Source: Crocodylus rhombifer
Lineage: Eukaryota > Chordata > Crocodylia > Crocodylidae
NCBI GenBank assembly: GCA_038503035.1
Contig: JAVSML010024599.1
Span: forward strand, 1 to 64,000
Direction: 5' to 3'
Length of the DNA stretch: 64,000 nt
Position numbers and translations under genes: made by a program. Below the pieces are notes generated by a model. The model searched no databases, was not told where the DNA came from, and was given only the letters and a program-made list of their open reading frames with translations. Of this stretch, positions 10,640 to 22,215 are shown in pieces; position 1 is the first letter of the stretch; the number at the start of each line of letters is the position of its first letter.

Positions 10640-11635
10640 GCCCTAAATATCTGTAGGCATCCTACATCTCTACTATTTGATATCTTTACACTTCTGTCCT
10701 TTTTAAATGAATCCCTACTCTTTTAGCAGTGTGCTTCTTAGTCTATGTTATATTTATATAAGTGATAGTATAAGGAAATTACAGTTAGAATTGGTGCCCA
10801 TAATACTAGGCATTATAAAATTATCTGATGAAGGAGTCCATGTTGCAAGGAGATTTCACTCTGGAAGGAGAAATAGCCCATGAAGGTCAGGGAGGAAGAA
10901 AGGTCATCATGCTGTGTAGTAGCAAAAAATGTGAAGTGTCAGCTATCCACATCTTCCTGTTAGCCTGGCCACTCTAAATCTGTGGATTTTTTGACAAAGG
11001 TGGGCCTTGGTCTTCTGATGGAAGACCCACCCTGAAATAGCTGCATAAAAAAAGGCATGAAGGAGTAAGTGAGATTAGCTGGCAGAGAGAGATAAGCCCT
11101 TGTGAAGGATGCTTATGCAAGAGGAGCAGATTGGGAGCTTCCTTTCCTATCGCTGCTTACCAGATTTTCATTTACTCATTTACAGAAGTAGGGTCAATTT
11201 GAAACTTTGTGGGAATTTGCACACTACATCTTCTGTTAATCTCAGCTCTGTTCTATGAATTTCTCTCTCAATCCCTTGAGGCAAATGAGCAATCAGACAT
11301 CACCCCCTGCTCAGGAATACTTATTGGGCTGCTCTAACATAAAGTCCTCCCTTTCTACCTCGAAACCACTATGCTTAAACAAATTAAAACCAAGTCTCCT
11401 AATTAACTGTATTCAAGACTGCTAACAAATTTAAATTAATCCAGTATTCAGTGGGCAATTGGGCAATGTGTCCATATCATACTGTGTTGCTTAGATGCAA
11501 ACTGAGCCAGCTGGCACTCTCTTAGGGAAGTTCTTTTTCCCATGTTCATCTCACATTACAGGCTAGTGTCTGCCAGCATATCTAGAGGCGGGTGAGCAAA
11601 CCCAGACTAAGTCAAATAGATGTTCATTTGTCCCA
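10640..11635. other. No gene recognised
   Basis: AT-rich sequence; no open frame of interest and no recognisable repeat until the Penelope-like element begins. Confidence 0.5.
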
Positions 11636-11639
11636 TTGG

Positions 11640-12500
11640 AAGTTGGATCTCTCCCACACAAAGTTGGACAGTTATGTCCAAAGCCAGTTGTTTTTGGCCA
11701 TGAGACAAACCTTGCACAGATAAAAAAAACTTCTTATGGCACAAAGCACACGGAATAGATCCAGACATGCTGGTTCAAGAAATGTAAAACCTGCTAACAC
11801 TGCTCCACCATTCCCACAATAACTATACCTCTAACCCCCCAACAAAACTATCACCAATCCTGGATCTTACACCTACACCTCCAAAAATGTAATACATCTC
11901 ATCCAGTGCACTAAATGCCTGGATGGAAAATACCTAGGAGAAACCAAACAACAACTGTGTACCAGAATGAACACACACCGAAAATCTATCGGAGATAAAA
12001 ATACGCAATTACCTGTGGGTGCACACTTCTTATAAAACAACCACTCTCTCTCCAATCTCTCAGTTTTAATCCCCAAAGGGAATTTACAAAACGCCTTTTG
12101 TAGATGAGCCTATGAACTTCACTTCATAAATCTACTGGATACAAAAAATCATGGATTAAATATAGACATTGGATTGGATTTATGGCACATTATAACCTGC
12201 CTGTCATTTGATAATCCCAGGTAACCTCTCTACATTTTATCAGCTACATTTCATTGCCAGGTCAACATTTCCCTCCTTCCCCTCACCCACCTACCCGTCT
12301 CACACCTATTGTTTCCTATCACCTCTGATCTTTACTGCCATGTATTTGCATTTTCACAGACCTGCATTTTGCATATTGGCTTCTGTTCCACCCAGAAGAG
12401 CACACAAAACACCAGCAGACTTTCCCTATGTCTGAAGAAGGGTGTTTATGCCCAAAAGCTTGCAAAGAACAATTTTTCCAACCTTGTCTGCACAGAGCAA
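11640..12500 (+). pseudogene. Penelope-like retroelement, C-terminal GIY-YIG part and 3' tail
   Basis: Penelope-like elements encode a reverse transcriptase joined to a GIY-YIG nuclease. Plus-strand translation from about 11870 gives SYTYTSKNVIHLIQCTKC, then GKYLGETKQQLCTRMNTHR, then QLPVGAHF, which are the cysteine motif, YLGET and R..H blocks of the Penelope GIY-YIG domain. A stop follows at about 12032; further on, ELHFINLLDTKNHGLNIDIG (about 12115-12174) fits the domain's end. The 3' part ends with 'tctgaagaagggtgt' and 'aaaagcttgcaaag' (12430-12466), the usual tail. The RT domain is absent, and in-frame stops upstream and inside make it non-functional. The tail family recurs, inverted, at 62.35-62.54 kb. 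Confidence 0.85.
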
Positions 12501-12644
12501 AAAACATTCATCTTTGCTTTTGGGTCATGCCCATTTTCTGATAGCCAGAAGGTCAGTCCATGCTGCCTTGAAGTTGGGAAAATGGGGGACCAGGAGTAGG
12601 GTGATTGTTTGAGAACATAGGTTCTCAGGTTCCTGTTATCATAG

Positions 12645-12745
12645 AGCTTTTATCCTCGCACCATCCTTACAAGGTAGAGAACCACCATTGCTCCAATTTC
12701 ACACATGGGGAATAGAAGCACAATGAGACAAAGGGCACAGCTATA
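12645..12745 (-). mobile_element. MIR SINE fragment, antisense
   Basis: The reverse complement reads 'ctcattgtgcttctattcccc' type sequence followed by a segment like 'ctaccttgtaaggatggtgc' and 'gaggata', matching the MIR core region around 'cctcagtttccccatctgta' and 'ttgtgaggat'. It is an old, diverged copy. Confidence 0.6.
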
Positions 12746-13239
12746 GCACAGGTGGTGCTTAACTGAAACACAGAGAGCCACTCCACGCAGACGCTACCCC
12801 CTGAGATGGAAGCAGCATGGCTAATTAGCCCAGCTGCTGTGCTGCATGCATGTGGTGATGCTGCTTCTGGTTGGGAAGTAGCATGCCCAGAACAGCAGGA
12901 CATGATTGTACATGACACTACAAGATATAGCATGTTAACAGTGGCTACAGGTGCTTGTACATGCAACAGGGGTTTAGTTCTTGGGGTTTTATTTTATGCC
13001 TCCTAAACTGAAATGGTGGGCTTTTAACTGAAACCCACCATTTCAATTTTACTTCCATCAGATTACAGTGAGGGGCCTGATCTTTTTTTCCCTTTTTTTT
13101 TTTTTGGCGGAGCTGAAGCTTGCCCACAGCCAGGAAGCAAGCTGCTGGGGGCAACCTGCCAGCAGGCTGAGTGGCCCCTGAACTGCGGGAAGCCCCAGAC
13201 CTTTGGTGGTGGCACCCCCCGCAGGGCTGCCCAGGAAGG
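12746..13239. other. No gene; T-rich run then GC-rich sequence
   Basis: Ordinary sequence to about 13070, a T-rich run at 13083-13105, then an abrupt shift to GC-rich sequence that continues into the palindrome. The T run at the junction may be the antisense poly(A) of a retroposed segment, but no source is recognisable. Confidence 0.4.
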
Positions 13240-13415
13240 CTGCTAGTAGGCTGAATGCTGCCCCAGCTCGGAGGCAGCACCCAGCCCAATCCAACTGTTC
13301 CCTGAGTTTTCCTGTGGAGCAGCGCCCAGCAGGCTTCCAGTGGGTGGACTTGGGGAACAGTTGGATCGGGCCGGGTGCTGCCTCTGAGCTAGGGCAGCAC
13401 CCGGTCGACTAGCAG
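13240..13415. repeat. GC-rich inverted repeat (foldback)
   Basis: Arm 13257-13302 (GCTGCCCCAGCTCGGAGGCA onward to CAACTGTTCC) is the near-perfect reverse complement of 13353-13397 (GGAACAGTTGGATCGGGC onward to GGCAGC), with a 50-bp spacer. An outer short match, CTGCTAGT (13240-13247) with ACTAGCAG (13408-13415), extends the palindrome. It resembles the core of a foldback or MITE-like DNA transposon within a GC-rich block of about 400 bp. Confidence 0.8.
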
Positions 13416-13829
13416 ACTGCTCAGTTGTCCCCAGGACCTGCCACCACTGCGGAGGGAAGGCCCAGGGTCCCCTGTAGCTCAGGTGCGTGTCATGTTATGC
13501 GTTAAGCTACGTAAATGACATTTCATCATGTGTACATTGTGACAGTCATCACATGTGCAGGTTCTTTAAGTGCCCAGCCACACAGGAAATCTGTGGCAGA
13601 GTAGAAAATTGCAGTTGTCTCTCCCAAGCTAGTGCTTTTACTTCTAATCTTAGCTGTAAGAGGGTCTGGAATCTTTTAGGAGCATACTGACCGAAAAGAA
13701 GCCTCCTTTTAAGTTTGTGCTGCGCTGTGCAAAGGCAGCAGCTAATAAAGTCACAATGACATGTAGTCTGTAATGGGTAAAGCAACTGGCATTTCCTGTG
13801 CAATTGAAACCTGGCTAGATATACTAGGT
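13416..13829. other. No gene recognised
   Basis: GC-rich to about 13480, then AT-rich. Two short open frames overlap on opposite strands (67 codons plus, 97 codons minus) without recognisable domains. Confidence 0.45.
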
Positions 13830-14240
13830 CAGGGGTGGACAACCTGTGACACGTGCATCACAACTAGCATGGACAGTCTCTGTGTGGCATGCAGCAGATC
13901 AGGGGAAGGGACAGACAGCACAGCAGCAGATAGGGAAGAAAGCAGAGCAGTAGATTGGATAGGGTAAGGGGGTCAGAGTGGCACTTGGATACCTTTGATG
14001 TGATGTGCCTGCCAGAAATCTTGGCCTCCCCACTGCACTAGGTTAGCCTCTGTTGGCCCAGCTCTTCCCAATTTGATACCGTGCAAGCAGGAGATGGCCC
14101 TGACTGCAAACCAGAAAAGCAGATGTATGGACTCTGATATATGTGGAGTGAGTTTCACAGTTGTCATGTCCAGATGGTGGCCATAAAATCCTGTGGAAAG
14201 CTTTCCTTTTCCAAAATGATCAGTTTGTTGCAAGTCCAAG
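13830..14240. repeat. hAT-like repeat, copy 2 of the 6.4-kb family
   Basis: Starts with CAGGGGTGGACAACCTGTG (13830-13848), the usual end of Charlie-like hAT elements, and from 13930 to 14155 matches 6396-6645 in the same orientation. No matching right-hand end or 8-bp duplication was found, so the copy is probably truncated. The 88-codon minus frame at 13973-14239 shares the peptide blocks seen in copy 1. Confidence 0.6.
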
Positions 14241-14312
14241 CACTTGCATCACAAGTCTGGACAAACAATAACTTAGCACTATTCTGAGCCTACCCTGATG
14301 GTTGTTCTTTTA

Positions 14313-14336
14313 AGTGTGTGTGTGTGTGTGTGTGTG
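14313..14336. repeat. (GT)n microsatellite
   Basis: Perfect GT run of about eleven units. Confidence 0.95.
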
Positions 14337-16941
14337 ATCGTAGATTTGCTGCTGACAGACAATTTTTGATAAACTGCTTGCAAACTTAAAACACAGCCAC
14401 AATTATATGAAAGTTATTCAGTATGCAAGTTGTAACAAAATCCCATTCAATTTCTATGCATCTGATTTATTTCCTTTCTGGTAATTGCTGCCTACCAGCA
14501 TGCTTGTCTCCTGAACCTCAGCTTTCTCTTCTAGCAGTTAGTCAGTTTGATTTCACTTACTCTACACACCAGCATTAACAACCTGAGACTTTTTGGTGGA
14601 GGTGAAAAATATTGTCTGACACTGAATTGTGACATCCCTGAAGCAAGTGGACAGAATGAAGAGGCTATTTACAAAATGTATCTCTAATTATGCCCAAGTA
14701 TGTTATAATCAGCTAGGAATGACAAAGAAAACAAGCATACATGAAAGAAGTTGCAATGAAGTACACATGAGAGAGAGAGAGAGAGAACATTTTAAAGTTT
14801 ACTGATCCTTGCATCCTGATCCTTGTTTTCATAAATACAGTTTTGCAGGCAAATCTTCTTTTGATTACTGTCATGTGATGACATGAATAAATACCTATAA
14901 TTCTAATCTTACAGCTCATTTGTAATGTTCCTCTGTTTTGTTTTAATATCTTATTTTGGACTGAATAGTTGAATTTAGCAGCAGTGCTGAAAGCTGTATT
15001 AATTGCAAGAGTAACTTCATTTTAACAAATTAAAATTGTTTTCTGAGCAGAAAGGTTATTCTAATTGCAAATTATTTTTCTGGAAACAGTTTTCTTCTAG
15101 AAGTGTAAACTGATTTCATACTCAATTATTCTGTGGCAACTGCAGACTAAAACTAGTTTGAATGGGTAACAAGAGCAAATATATTTTTCCAAATGCTGAC
15201 AAATTGAGCTTTTTTGTTCCGACTCATGTTCCTGGGTATGTGGCCAAAAATGATTATACAAACTACTGACAGTCTTCCATGTACTTATCAGAGAAACCCT
15301 TGACAAGATTGCATTATAAAACAACATCTTGACCAAGAATGGAATCAGTATGAACAGGACCACGTCCTGAACTCCTACACAATAGGCAATGTTAAATCCA
15401 ATATTAAAATCAGACATCCACATCTAGTGGTCCCATTTGGGAGACTTCAAATCTATGATGATTTTATTTCCAGATGTCACATCAGAGGCAATAAAAGGCT
15501 GGTAGAATACAGACCATTTTCTTTGTACACATCTCCTTGTGAGACTTTGTGTAGTATAAACTGATTTAAAATGCAGGTTTGTATTGAGTAACATTGGACA
15601 AGAGAGACCTCAGAGCACTGGTGAGCATTTGTCTGGGTAAAGATGACTTCAGCTTGGACATTGTGTACATGCATGTGAATGGATGTTTTCATGTACAGTG
15701 GTAGGTTGGCCCTGTAAGGTTCAACAGAAAAGCACTTTTACTCCTTTGGCTGTGTGGGTGGGAAACAGCTTGAGTTTATAGAAAATACATAGGAGAAGCA
15801 GTTGCAATTAGAAAGAATCCATAATGGTTGCACACACATAGCTGAAATACTTCTCAAGTAATATGAGTGAGGCTCTTCTGGAAAAGCCAAAGCTGGGCAT
15901 GTGCTTTTCTGAGTGTGAATACTGTGCTTTGAAAGCTCTTTTATGATTCACAAAAGCAGCTGCTTTAGAGCTGGAGTGGCCATCATGTTTTTGAAATGCA
16001 TTTAAATAGGTATACTGCAGACTGCTCCCATCTGTTTTGAAGATTTGGGGAGAGTGGGGTATTGGGGATTTACTTATTCACCAGTAGCAGCAGTGACATG
16101 AGTACAGTGTTGTTATTCATTCAAAATGAAGTAGTCCTTTCTTGACTCATTTAAGGTTTTCAGATCAAAGCTAGCAAGAAAACTCAACATTTTAGTAGGG
16201 TTCGGAGGGAAAGTAATCACTCTTTTTTTTTTTACAAGTCTTCTGAAAGGCAATTCTCATTCAGCCATGCATTTAGAACTGCAGAAGAACGTTCCTCAAA
16301 CAGTTCTTCCAGTATTTCTGCATTAAAGAGCCAACGGTGAAATATTATCAGCATCAGCGTCTTATCTTGATGATTAAATAGAAGTAGTTTTGGAGCTCTT
16401 CATTTTGATTTTCAGTAACTAGTAACTGTTCACTTTCTTTATGCTTCTGGCTCTGTTTTTGCTACCTATTCTCTCAGTAGTTGGTCACATTGAGACCAGA
16501 AAGCCCACTTTTGTGGAGGCATTGCAACTGTAAACCTAAATGGTAGTGCAGGAGTGCTCTGAAAAAAACAGGCTTGTAATGTGTTATATAGCCACTGCTT
16601 GCAACTTTTAATTTTGCTGTCTAAACAAGGATAAATGGAAGTATGATCTTCTTTTGTATGCGTACCTGGTTATTAGATTTATGTTAACAGCACTTAGAGA
16701 AGAGTCCTGTAGAATTTAATGGAGGTTAAACTAATAGTTTTCTATGGAGATTACTATAAAATCTAAACAACTGAATGAATAGACTTTACTTTCCACCAAG
16801 AGAATTTTTTGCTATCACATGCTATAGGATTTTTCGTAAGTGAGATGATATACTATCAAATATAAGCAAAATGAGGAAGATCAGAGAGTTTGGGTACCAA
16901 AAACTGTTTATATCCTTGAAGGTTCAGTTATGCTGAAGCTA
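14337..16941. other. Long AT-rich stretch, no gene recognised
   Basis: Contains a GA run at 14770-14786 and a T run at 16221-16232. Minus-strand frames of 108 codons (15097-15423) and 71 codons (15477-15692) have no recognisable domain. I see no CR1, MIR or DNA-transposon signature here, so this is one of the more unique-looking stretches. Confidence 0.5.
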
Positions 16942-18365
16942 AACCATCAGCTAAGCCAAAGTGGTCCCCAGTTTCAAAAGAAGGAAGGAGGACAACCCAG
17001 GAAACTATAGGCCCATTAGTCTTACCTCAGTCCTGGGGAGGCTGTTTGAAAAAGTTATCCAGGAGCACATCTGTAAGGGACCAGCAGGGGAGATTATGCT
17101 TAGGGGCAATCAACATGGGTTCATTGGAAGCAGGTCCTTTCAGACCAACCTGGTTGCCTTCTATGACCAGGTCACAAAAGCCCTGGACACAGGTGTCATG
17201 GTGGACATCTTTCTGGACTTTAGGAAGGCCTTCTGTCTCTCACCCCATCGTCATTAAAAAATTAGGCGACTGTGGTGTCAACTGCCTACACAGTCAGATG
17301 GGTCACAGATTGGCTGGAGGGCTGCACCCGGAGAGTGGTGGTGGATGAGTCATTTTTGACCTGGAGGGACGTGGGCAGTGGAGTTCCCCAGGGCTTGGTC
17401 CTTGGGCCCCCACTGTTGAATATCTTCATCGGCGACTTGGACGAGGGGGTGAAAAGCACCTTGTTCAAGTTCGCAAATAACACCAAGATGTGGGGAGAAG
17501 TGAGCGTGCTAGAAGAGAGGGACAGGCTACAACTAGATCTGGACAGGTTACAGAGGTGGGTGGATGAGAATAAGATGGTTTTCAATACAGACAAGTGCAA
17601 GGTATTGCACCTGGAGAGGAAAAACCAGGAGCATACCTACAGGCTGGGGAACTTCCTTCTTGTCAGCACAGAGGCAGAAGAGGATCTTGACATTATTAGT
17701 GATTCCAAGGTGAACATGGGCTGCCAATGTGGGGACGCAGTCAGGAAGGCCAACCGCACCTTGTCATGCATCCACAGATGCATCACAAGCAGGTCCAACG
17801 AGGTGATCCTCCCCCTCTATACAACACTGGTCAGGCTGCAGTTGGAGTACTGCATCCAGTTCTGGGTGCCACACTTCAGGAGGGACGTGGACAACATGGA
17901 AAGGGTCCAGAGGAGGGCCACTTGCATGATCAGGGGGCAGTAGAGTAGGCCCTATAAGGAGAGACTACGCAACCTGAACCTGTTCAGCCTCCACAAAAGA
18001 AGACCGAGGGGATTTGGTGGCCACCTACAAACTTGCCAAGGGGGGCCAGCAGGCAATGGGAGAGTCCCTGTTCCCCCAAACACTACCAGGAGTTAGAAGG
18101 AATAACCGCCATAAGCTGACTGAGAGTAGATTCAGGCTAGATATCAGGAGGCACTACTTCACAGTCAGGGCAGCTAGGATCTGGAACCAATTTGCTAGGG
18201 AAGTGGTGCTTGCCCCCACCCTGAGGATCTTCAAAAGGAGGCTAGACAATCATCTAGCCGGCGTTGTTTGACCCCAGCATCCTTTCCTGCCCATGGCAGG
18301 GGGTTGGACTCAGTGACCTGTTTAGGTCCCTTCCAACCCTACCAACTATGACACTATGAAACTAT
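16942..18365 (+). pseudogene. CR1 LINE with decayed reverse transcriptase and 3' end
   Basis: CR1 elements copy themselves by target-primed reverse transcription using an endonuclease-RT protein. Plus-strand frames give the RT start (NPGNYRPISLTSVLGRLFEK), LDFRKAF, GVPQG (about 17380) and LGPPLLNIFIGDLD. The catalytic FADD box reads FANN at 17470-17481, so both catalytic aspartates are lost. A deletion of about 7 bp after LDFRKAF removes the expected DTVSH start and shifts frame; further shifts follow at about 17940. The 3' end (FRLDIRRHYFTVRAARIW at 18121 on, then 'ggttggactcagtgacctg' and 'cccttccaacccta') is complete, with a CTATGA-type tail to 18365. The endonuclease half is missing. Confidence 0.95.
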
Positions 18366-18894
18366 AAACACAAGAGGCCTTAAAGTATCTTAGCTTTAAG
18401 ATTCAGCTAATATTTATCAGTGCAGTTTTCTGGCTACAAGTAACCTAGTATAAAATGGAGTTTTCAAGTTTCAGATTTGAGCTTTAAGCTTTGAAAAAAA
18501 TCTTGTGTTGGAATTGAACAAGGAGGTCACTCAGTGGTGTAACAGGAGACAGGAAATGTCTCCGTTAAGATTAGAAGCCAAACTGATACATCTTGCCACC
18601 CTGTACTCTATTGTCCATTGTGAGCAGCTGAAGACTGCATGGACTAAGCTTTTCAGTCTAACACTATTAACAAGGTCTCGGTCTCATCTCCCATAGTCTC
18701 CAGACAGCTCAATTCCTCAGTCAGAAAAGGTAAGGAGTTGGGACTTGTCCACTGCTGAGGTTTTAAAACTCCAGAAAGCAATATTTTCACTGTGTTTGTG
18801 AAGAATTGCCTGTGTGGAATGGAAGATCCATTCAGATTTTGTACAAATGAAGAGGAAAGATGATCAGTGGTATGAACAGAGGAAATAGAGAATC
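18366..18894. other. No gene recognised
   Basis: AT-rich sequence without recognisable repeats or frames of interest. Confidence 0.5.
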
Positions 18895-19060
18895 CTATGC
18901 TCTAGTCTGAGTTGGGACATGGACTTTCCTTGTGGCCTTGGGTAAGTCACCTCATCTGCTTACCTACCTGTACAGCAGGGACAGCAGTATCCAGCTGTCA
19001 CAGAATAATACTCTGCCTGATTTACTACTATGAAGTGTTTTGAAGATGCAAGTAACTATA
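18895..19060 (+). mobile_element. MIR SINE
   Basis: The block 'tgtggccttgggtaagtcac' at 18932-18951 and the following segment correspond to the MIR core 'tgaccttgggcaagtcactt'. Upstream 'tctagtctgagttgggacat' and downstream 'acagaataatactctgcc' fit a diverged, nearly full core. MIR is an ancient tRNA-derived SINE mobilised by L2. Confidence 0.7.
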
Positions 19061-19553
19061 AGTGTACAGAATTATCATCTGAAAACACTGCTAGACCCTT
19101 CCAAAACAGTTCCCACTATAATGATACTGTATAGTTTGGGATCAGGGTGGTTGGGGGAAGGGGAAAGAACTTAGCTGTATGAAAGATGATAAAATATTTA
19201 GCAACTTTTTAATTGTATCGACTCAGACACCCAGGTTGCCCAGTGCAATGTTTTATCTTATCAGTGTGCTATTACATGAATGGTTTCCTGTTCTCCACTC
19301 CAAGTGATAAATTCAATGCGTTGACTAAGTGATCTTGTCAGCATTTGTTGATTGCTTAATTATTATATCTAGGGCTATTTATCCAATTTTGTTTCTCTCT
19401 CTCTTTCAAGATATGTGACCCTCAGATATAAAATCTATGCTAAAAACTACAATTTAACTTATGGATAGCAAGATGACCCATCTGTCTTGGAGGACGGACG
19501 GGAACACGTTTTTTCACACAGGTATACGCATCTTCAGGATTTTATAGGAGTTC

Positions 19554-19584
<31 letters not shown>

Positions 19585-20854
19585 TCTTCTAATGTGCATC
19601 TTCAAAGACTTTATCAAAACAAAACAAACTTGACTCTAATTTAAACAAAATGCTGGAACAGAACAGCTTTTTCTGAATCTGATCTGCTTATAACACTGCA
19701 TTTTTCTGGTGCCAGACTAAGACTTAGCTTTGGATACTGATAGAAACCATCCCCTCATGCTAGATTAAGCAGTTGAATACATGCCCAAAAGCCTGGGGTT
19801 ATTTGGATGAGTAGATGGAGGCATGCAGTGATGATTGAATTTGAATCTGTTATGAGAGCAAGTATTCATTCACTCATTAAACATGGTCCTGAGCAGAAAT
19901 ATCCTAAGCTTATAAATATAGGGTTCTCTGCACAGATGGTTTGGGAGCTGCTGCTATAAAAACTTAGAGAAATTTCTAGACATATTTTCAGGGCAAAGCA
20001 ATAGCTAAAACAATTCACTTTCCAACAACAGGATTCAGATTACTCTTTTGCATCCTTTTTAAAGAAGCTTTTAAGGAAACACTTTATTTGTAACGAAGCT
20101 TCTTGAGGTCTGTTACCTTTTAGCTAAGTTTCAAATCCATAATCTTAGTCATAACTATACATATAAAACTTAAGCTATTTTCTCTCAGCCACAGATTCTT
20201 TCCAGGACTGATAAAATGGGTCAAGCTCTCCCAGAAACCAGCTTGGCATTCGATTCTGGTATACACCACAGAGAAGCAGCAGGGTTTTGTTTCTTGTTTG
20301 CCTTAAAGACCTCTTAATTCACTAGACTTCCCAAAGGAAAGTAGGAGGCAGGCTGGTAGTGCTCAGCCCATGCTGGGTTCATTTGTATGCTGATTATACC
20401 ATACTACTTTGCTGCCATGGGTTTGTATACTGCCTTGCCATATTCATTCGGATACTGTGCAAGAGAATTGAATAGGGTAACATGATGGGTCTCCTGAGAG
20501 AATGCCAGACTCTCTGCTCTTCAGCCTGTTTTTCTACTGGAGGCAGAAAGTGGTATTGATGCTGGTGTACTGGGGAGAAGGGAGAAGTCATTGTGAACTC
20601 CTCCTTGAGCCTGAGTCCAACAGCTGAGGAATGAAATGGAATAAGTGCATCTGGGGTGGAATCCTGGTAACACTGAAGCTGGTGACAAAAGATTGTGCAT
20701 GGAATATGGAAGAGATGAAATGTAGAATCGATGCAACACTAAGACACCCCAAATAGTTTTCCCTCTCAGAAAACAGAACCTTAAGTAAATGAGTGACCAA
20801 CAGCTGTACAGGTGAGCTACTATTTGTATACTGGCCTACTTAATATAATACAGG
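19061..20854. other. AT-rich stretch with (AT)n run, no gene
   Basis: An A run followed by a perfect AT microsatellite sits at about 19553-19585. Three overlapping minus-strand frames of 65-72 codons at 20394-20800 have no recognisable domains. No clear transposon signature. Confidence 0.5.
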
Positions 20855-21778
20855 TGTAACAGGGGGCCTTCTCAGGGCCAACTTCCCTGTGGTCTGCCCA
20901 CCTGTTTCTGGACTAACCACCCACCTTCTCACCCACCACACCTTGATGATAATTAATTGATGTTGATTAAGCAGGAGGCTGCCTATTTCTTGCCTTGATA
21001 CCAGGGGTCACTATCCACAGCTCAGTTCCTCTCCTACACCACAGCCTAAGCCTCACAGATGGCATATAGATGTTATCAATATCACCAGCCCTGCATTGGG
21101 CCCCAGAATCCTACTAGTTGAACCCCACTTAGATCTCACCACTCAAGCAGCCTATTCTGCCTTCATTCCCAGCTGCATAGCTCCCCAAGCTGCTTCCCCC
21201 TTATGGGTGTGGTTCCCCCCCAGGATCTTCAGCTACTAGCCCTGGCCCACCTCCAGGCCCTTGGCTGTTCCTCACGGTGGGCCCCTGGCCCTTCAACCCT
21301 TTTGGTCCTGGCCCCAGCTTCAAGCAGTCAAGGGATATCAAAACAGGTTACAAACCCAAGGCCCTACTCTCTCTCTCTGGGGTCTACCTTCTAGACCCTA
21401 CAAGGGGGTAACCCACCCAATTGTGGAGGCTAGGGATTATGGTGCCCCAACCCACCTTTCACTGGGGGGCAGGGTAACTGGCCTGGCACTTCCTGGGAGC
21501 TCCCACGCCACTGGGAGCCCCACCAGGCCACCCACTCCCAGCCAGGTGCAGTTTTAGGTCATACCCAGGACCAGGAGCCTCCTGACCATCCTCTACAGCT
21601 CCTCCCTTACCTCCAGATGATACCTGCAACCAACCAATGTTATTACCTGACCTCCCAGCAGCAAAATGCCCTGTTTATATGGGCAGCCCTGAATCTAAAA
21701 TGGCTGCCCTCATCAGGCACCTGCCAGCTGCTGACTTCTGGCTCTTAAAGTGGCAGGCACCAACAGAGCCCTGCCACA
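20855..21778 (+). mobile_element. Solo LTR of the same family, copy 2
   Basis: Begins TGTAACAGGGGGCC and ends GCCCTGCCACA. Flanks are ACAGG (20850-20854) and CCAGG (21779-21783), a 5-bp duplication with one mismatch (CAGG is exact). Blocks such as 'cccaacccacctttcac' (21447 on), 'aactggcctgg' and 'caccaggccaccca' are shared with copy 1 in order. A TATA-like TTTATATGGG lies at 21673-21682, about 100 bp from the 3' end as in copy 1. No internal retroviral sequence adjoins it. Confidence 0.82.
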
Positions 21779-21779
21779 C

Positions 21780-22215
21780 CAGGGCTGTCCACTTGGCATC
21801 CTGTAGGCCGCACATGGCCCCTTCAAAGGGGTAAAACTGCAGCTCCCAAGTGGGCACCTCTCCATCTCCTGCTCCTGCTGCCCTCAGAGTCTCTGGGCTT
21901 CCCCTCCCACCTCCAGCTTCTGCTGCCTGCCCCCATGCCCGGGGGTGGGTTCAGGGGCACAATTCATGGGACCAAGGGATCCCATGTCCAGGAGGCTTGA
22001 GGGGATCTGGGGGGCTGGTGCTCCAGGGAGACACCCACCACAAGGTGTGGAATTGCAGAGGGACCTTGTACAGCATGGCATGAGAGCATTGACATGGTGC
22101 AACAGAGGATCCTTCTCAGCACAGCATGGCACATGTCCTATACAGCATATGGCAGGGGTGGGGGCAGGCCACATGGTGTGTGGCTGGAGGGCTACGGCCC
22201 CCAGCTAGTCAGACA
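21780..22215. repeat. GC-rich hAT-like repeat next to LTR copy 2
   Basis: Starts CAGGGCTGTCCACTTGG, similar to hAT ends of the CAGGGGTGGCCAAC type, and ends with a GC-rich segment near 'ggagggctacggccccca' (22185-22202). The LTR duplication CAGG coincides with this start, so the LTR seems to have landed at the very tip of this element. No 8-bp duplication was recovered. Overlapping frames of 60-96 codons on both strands are composition artefacts. Confidence 0.45.

Noticed and set aside
10594..10650. Helitron 3' end (hairpin followed by CTAA)
   Set aside because: The hairpin-to-CTAA distance is 7 bp, the next base is not T as expected for an A/T insertion site, and no 5' TC end was found.
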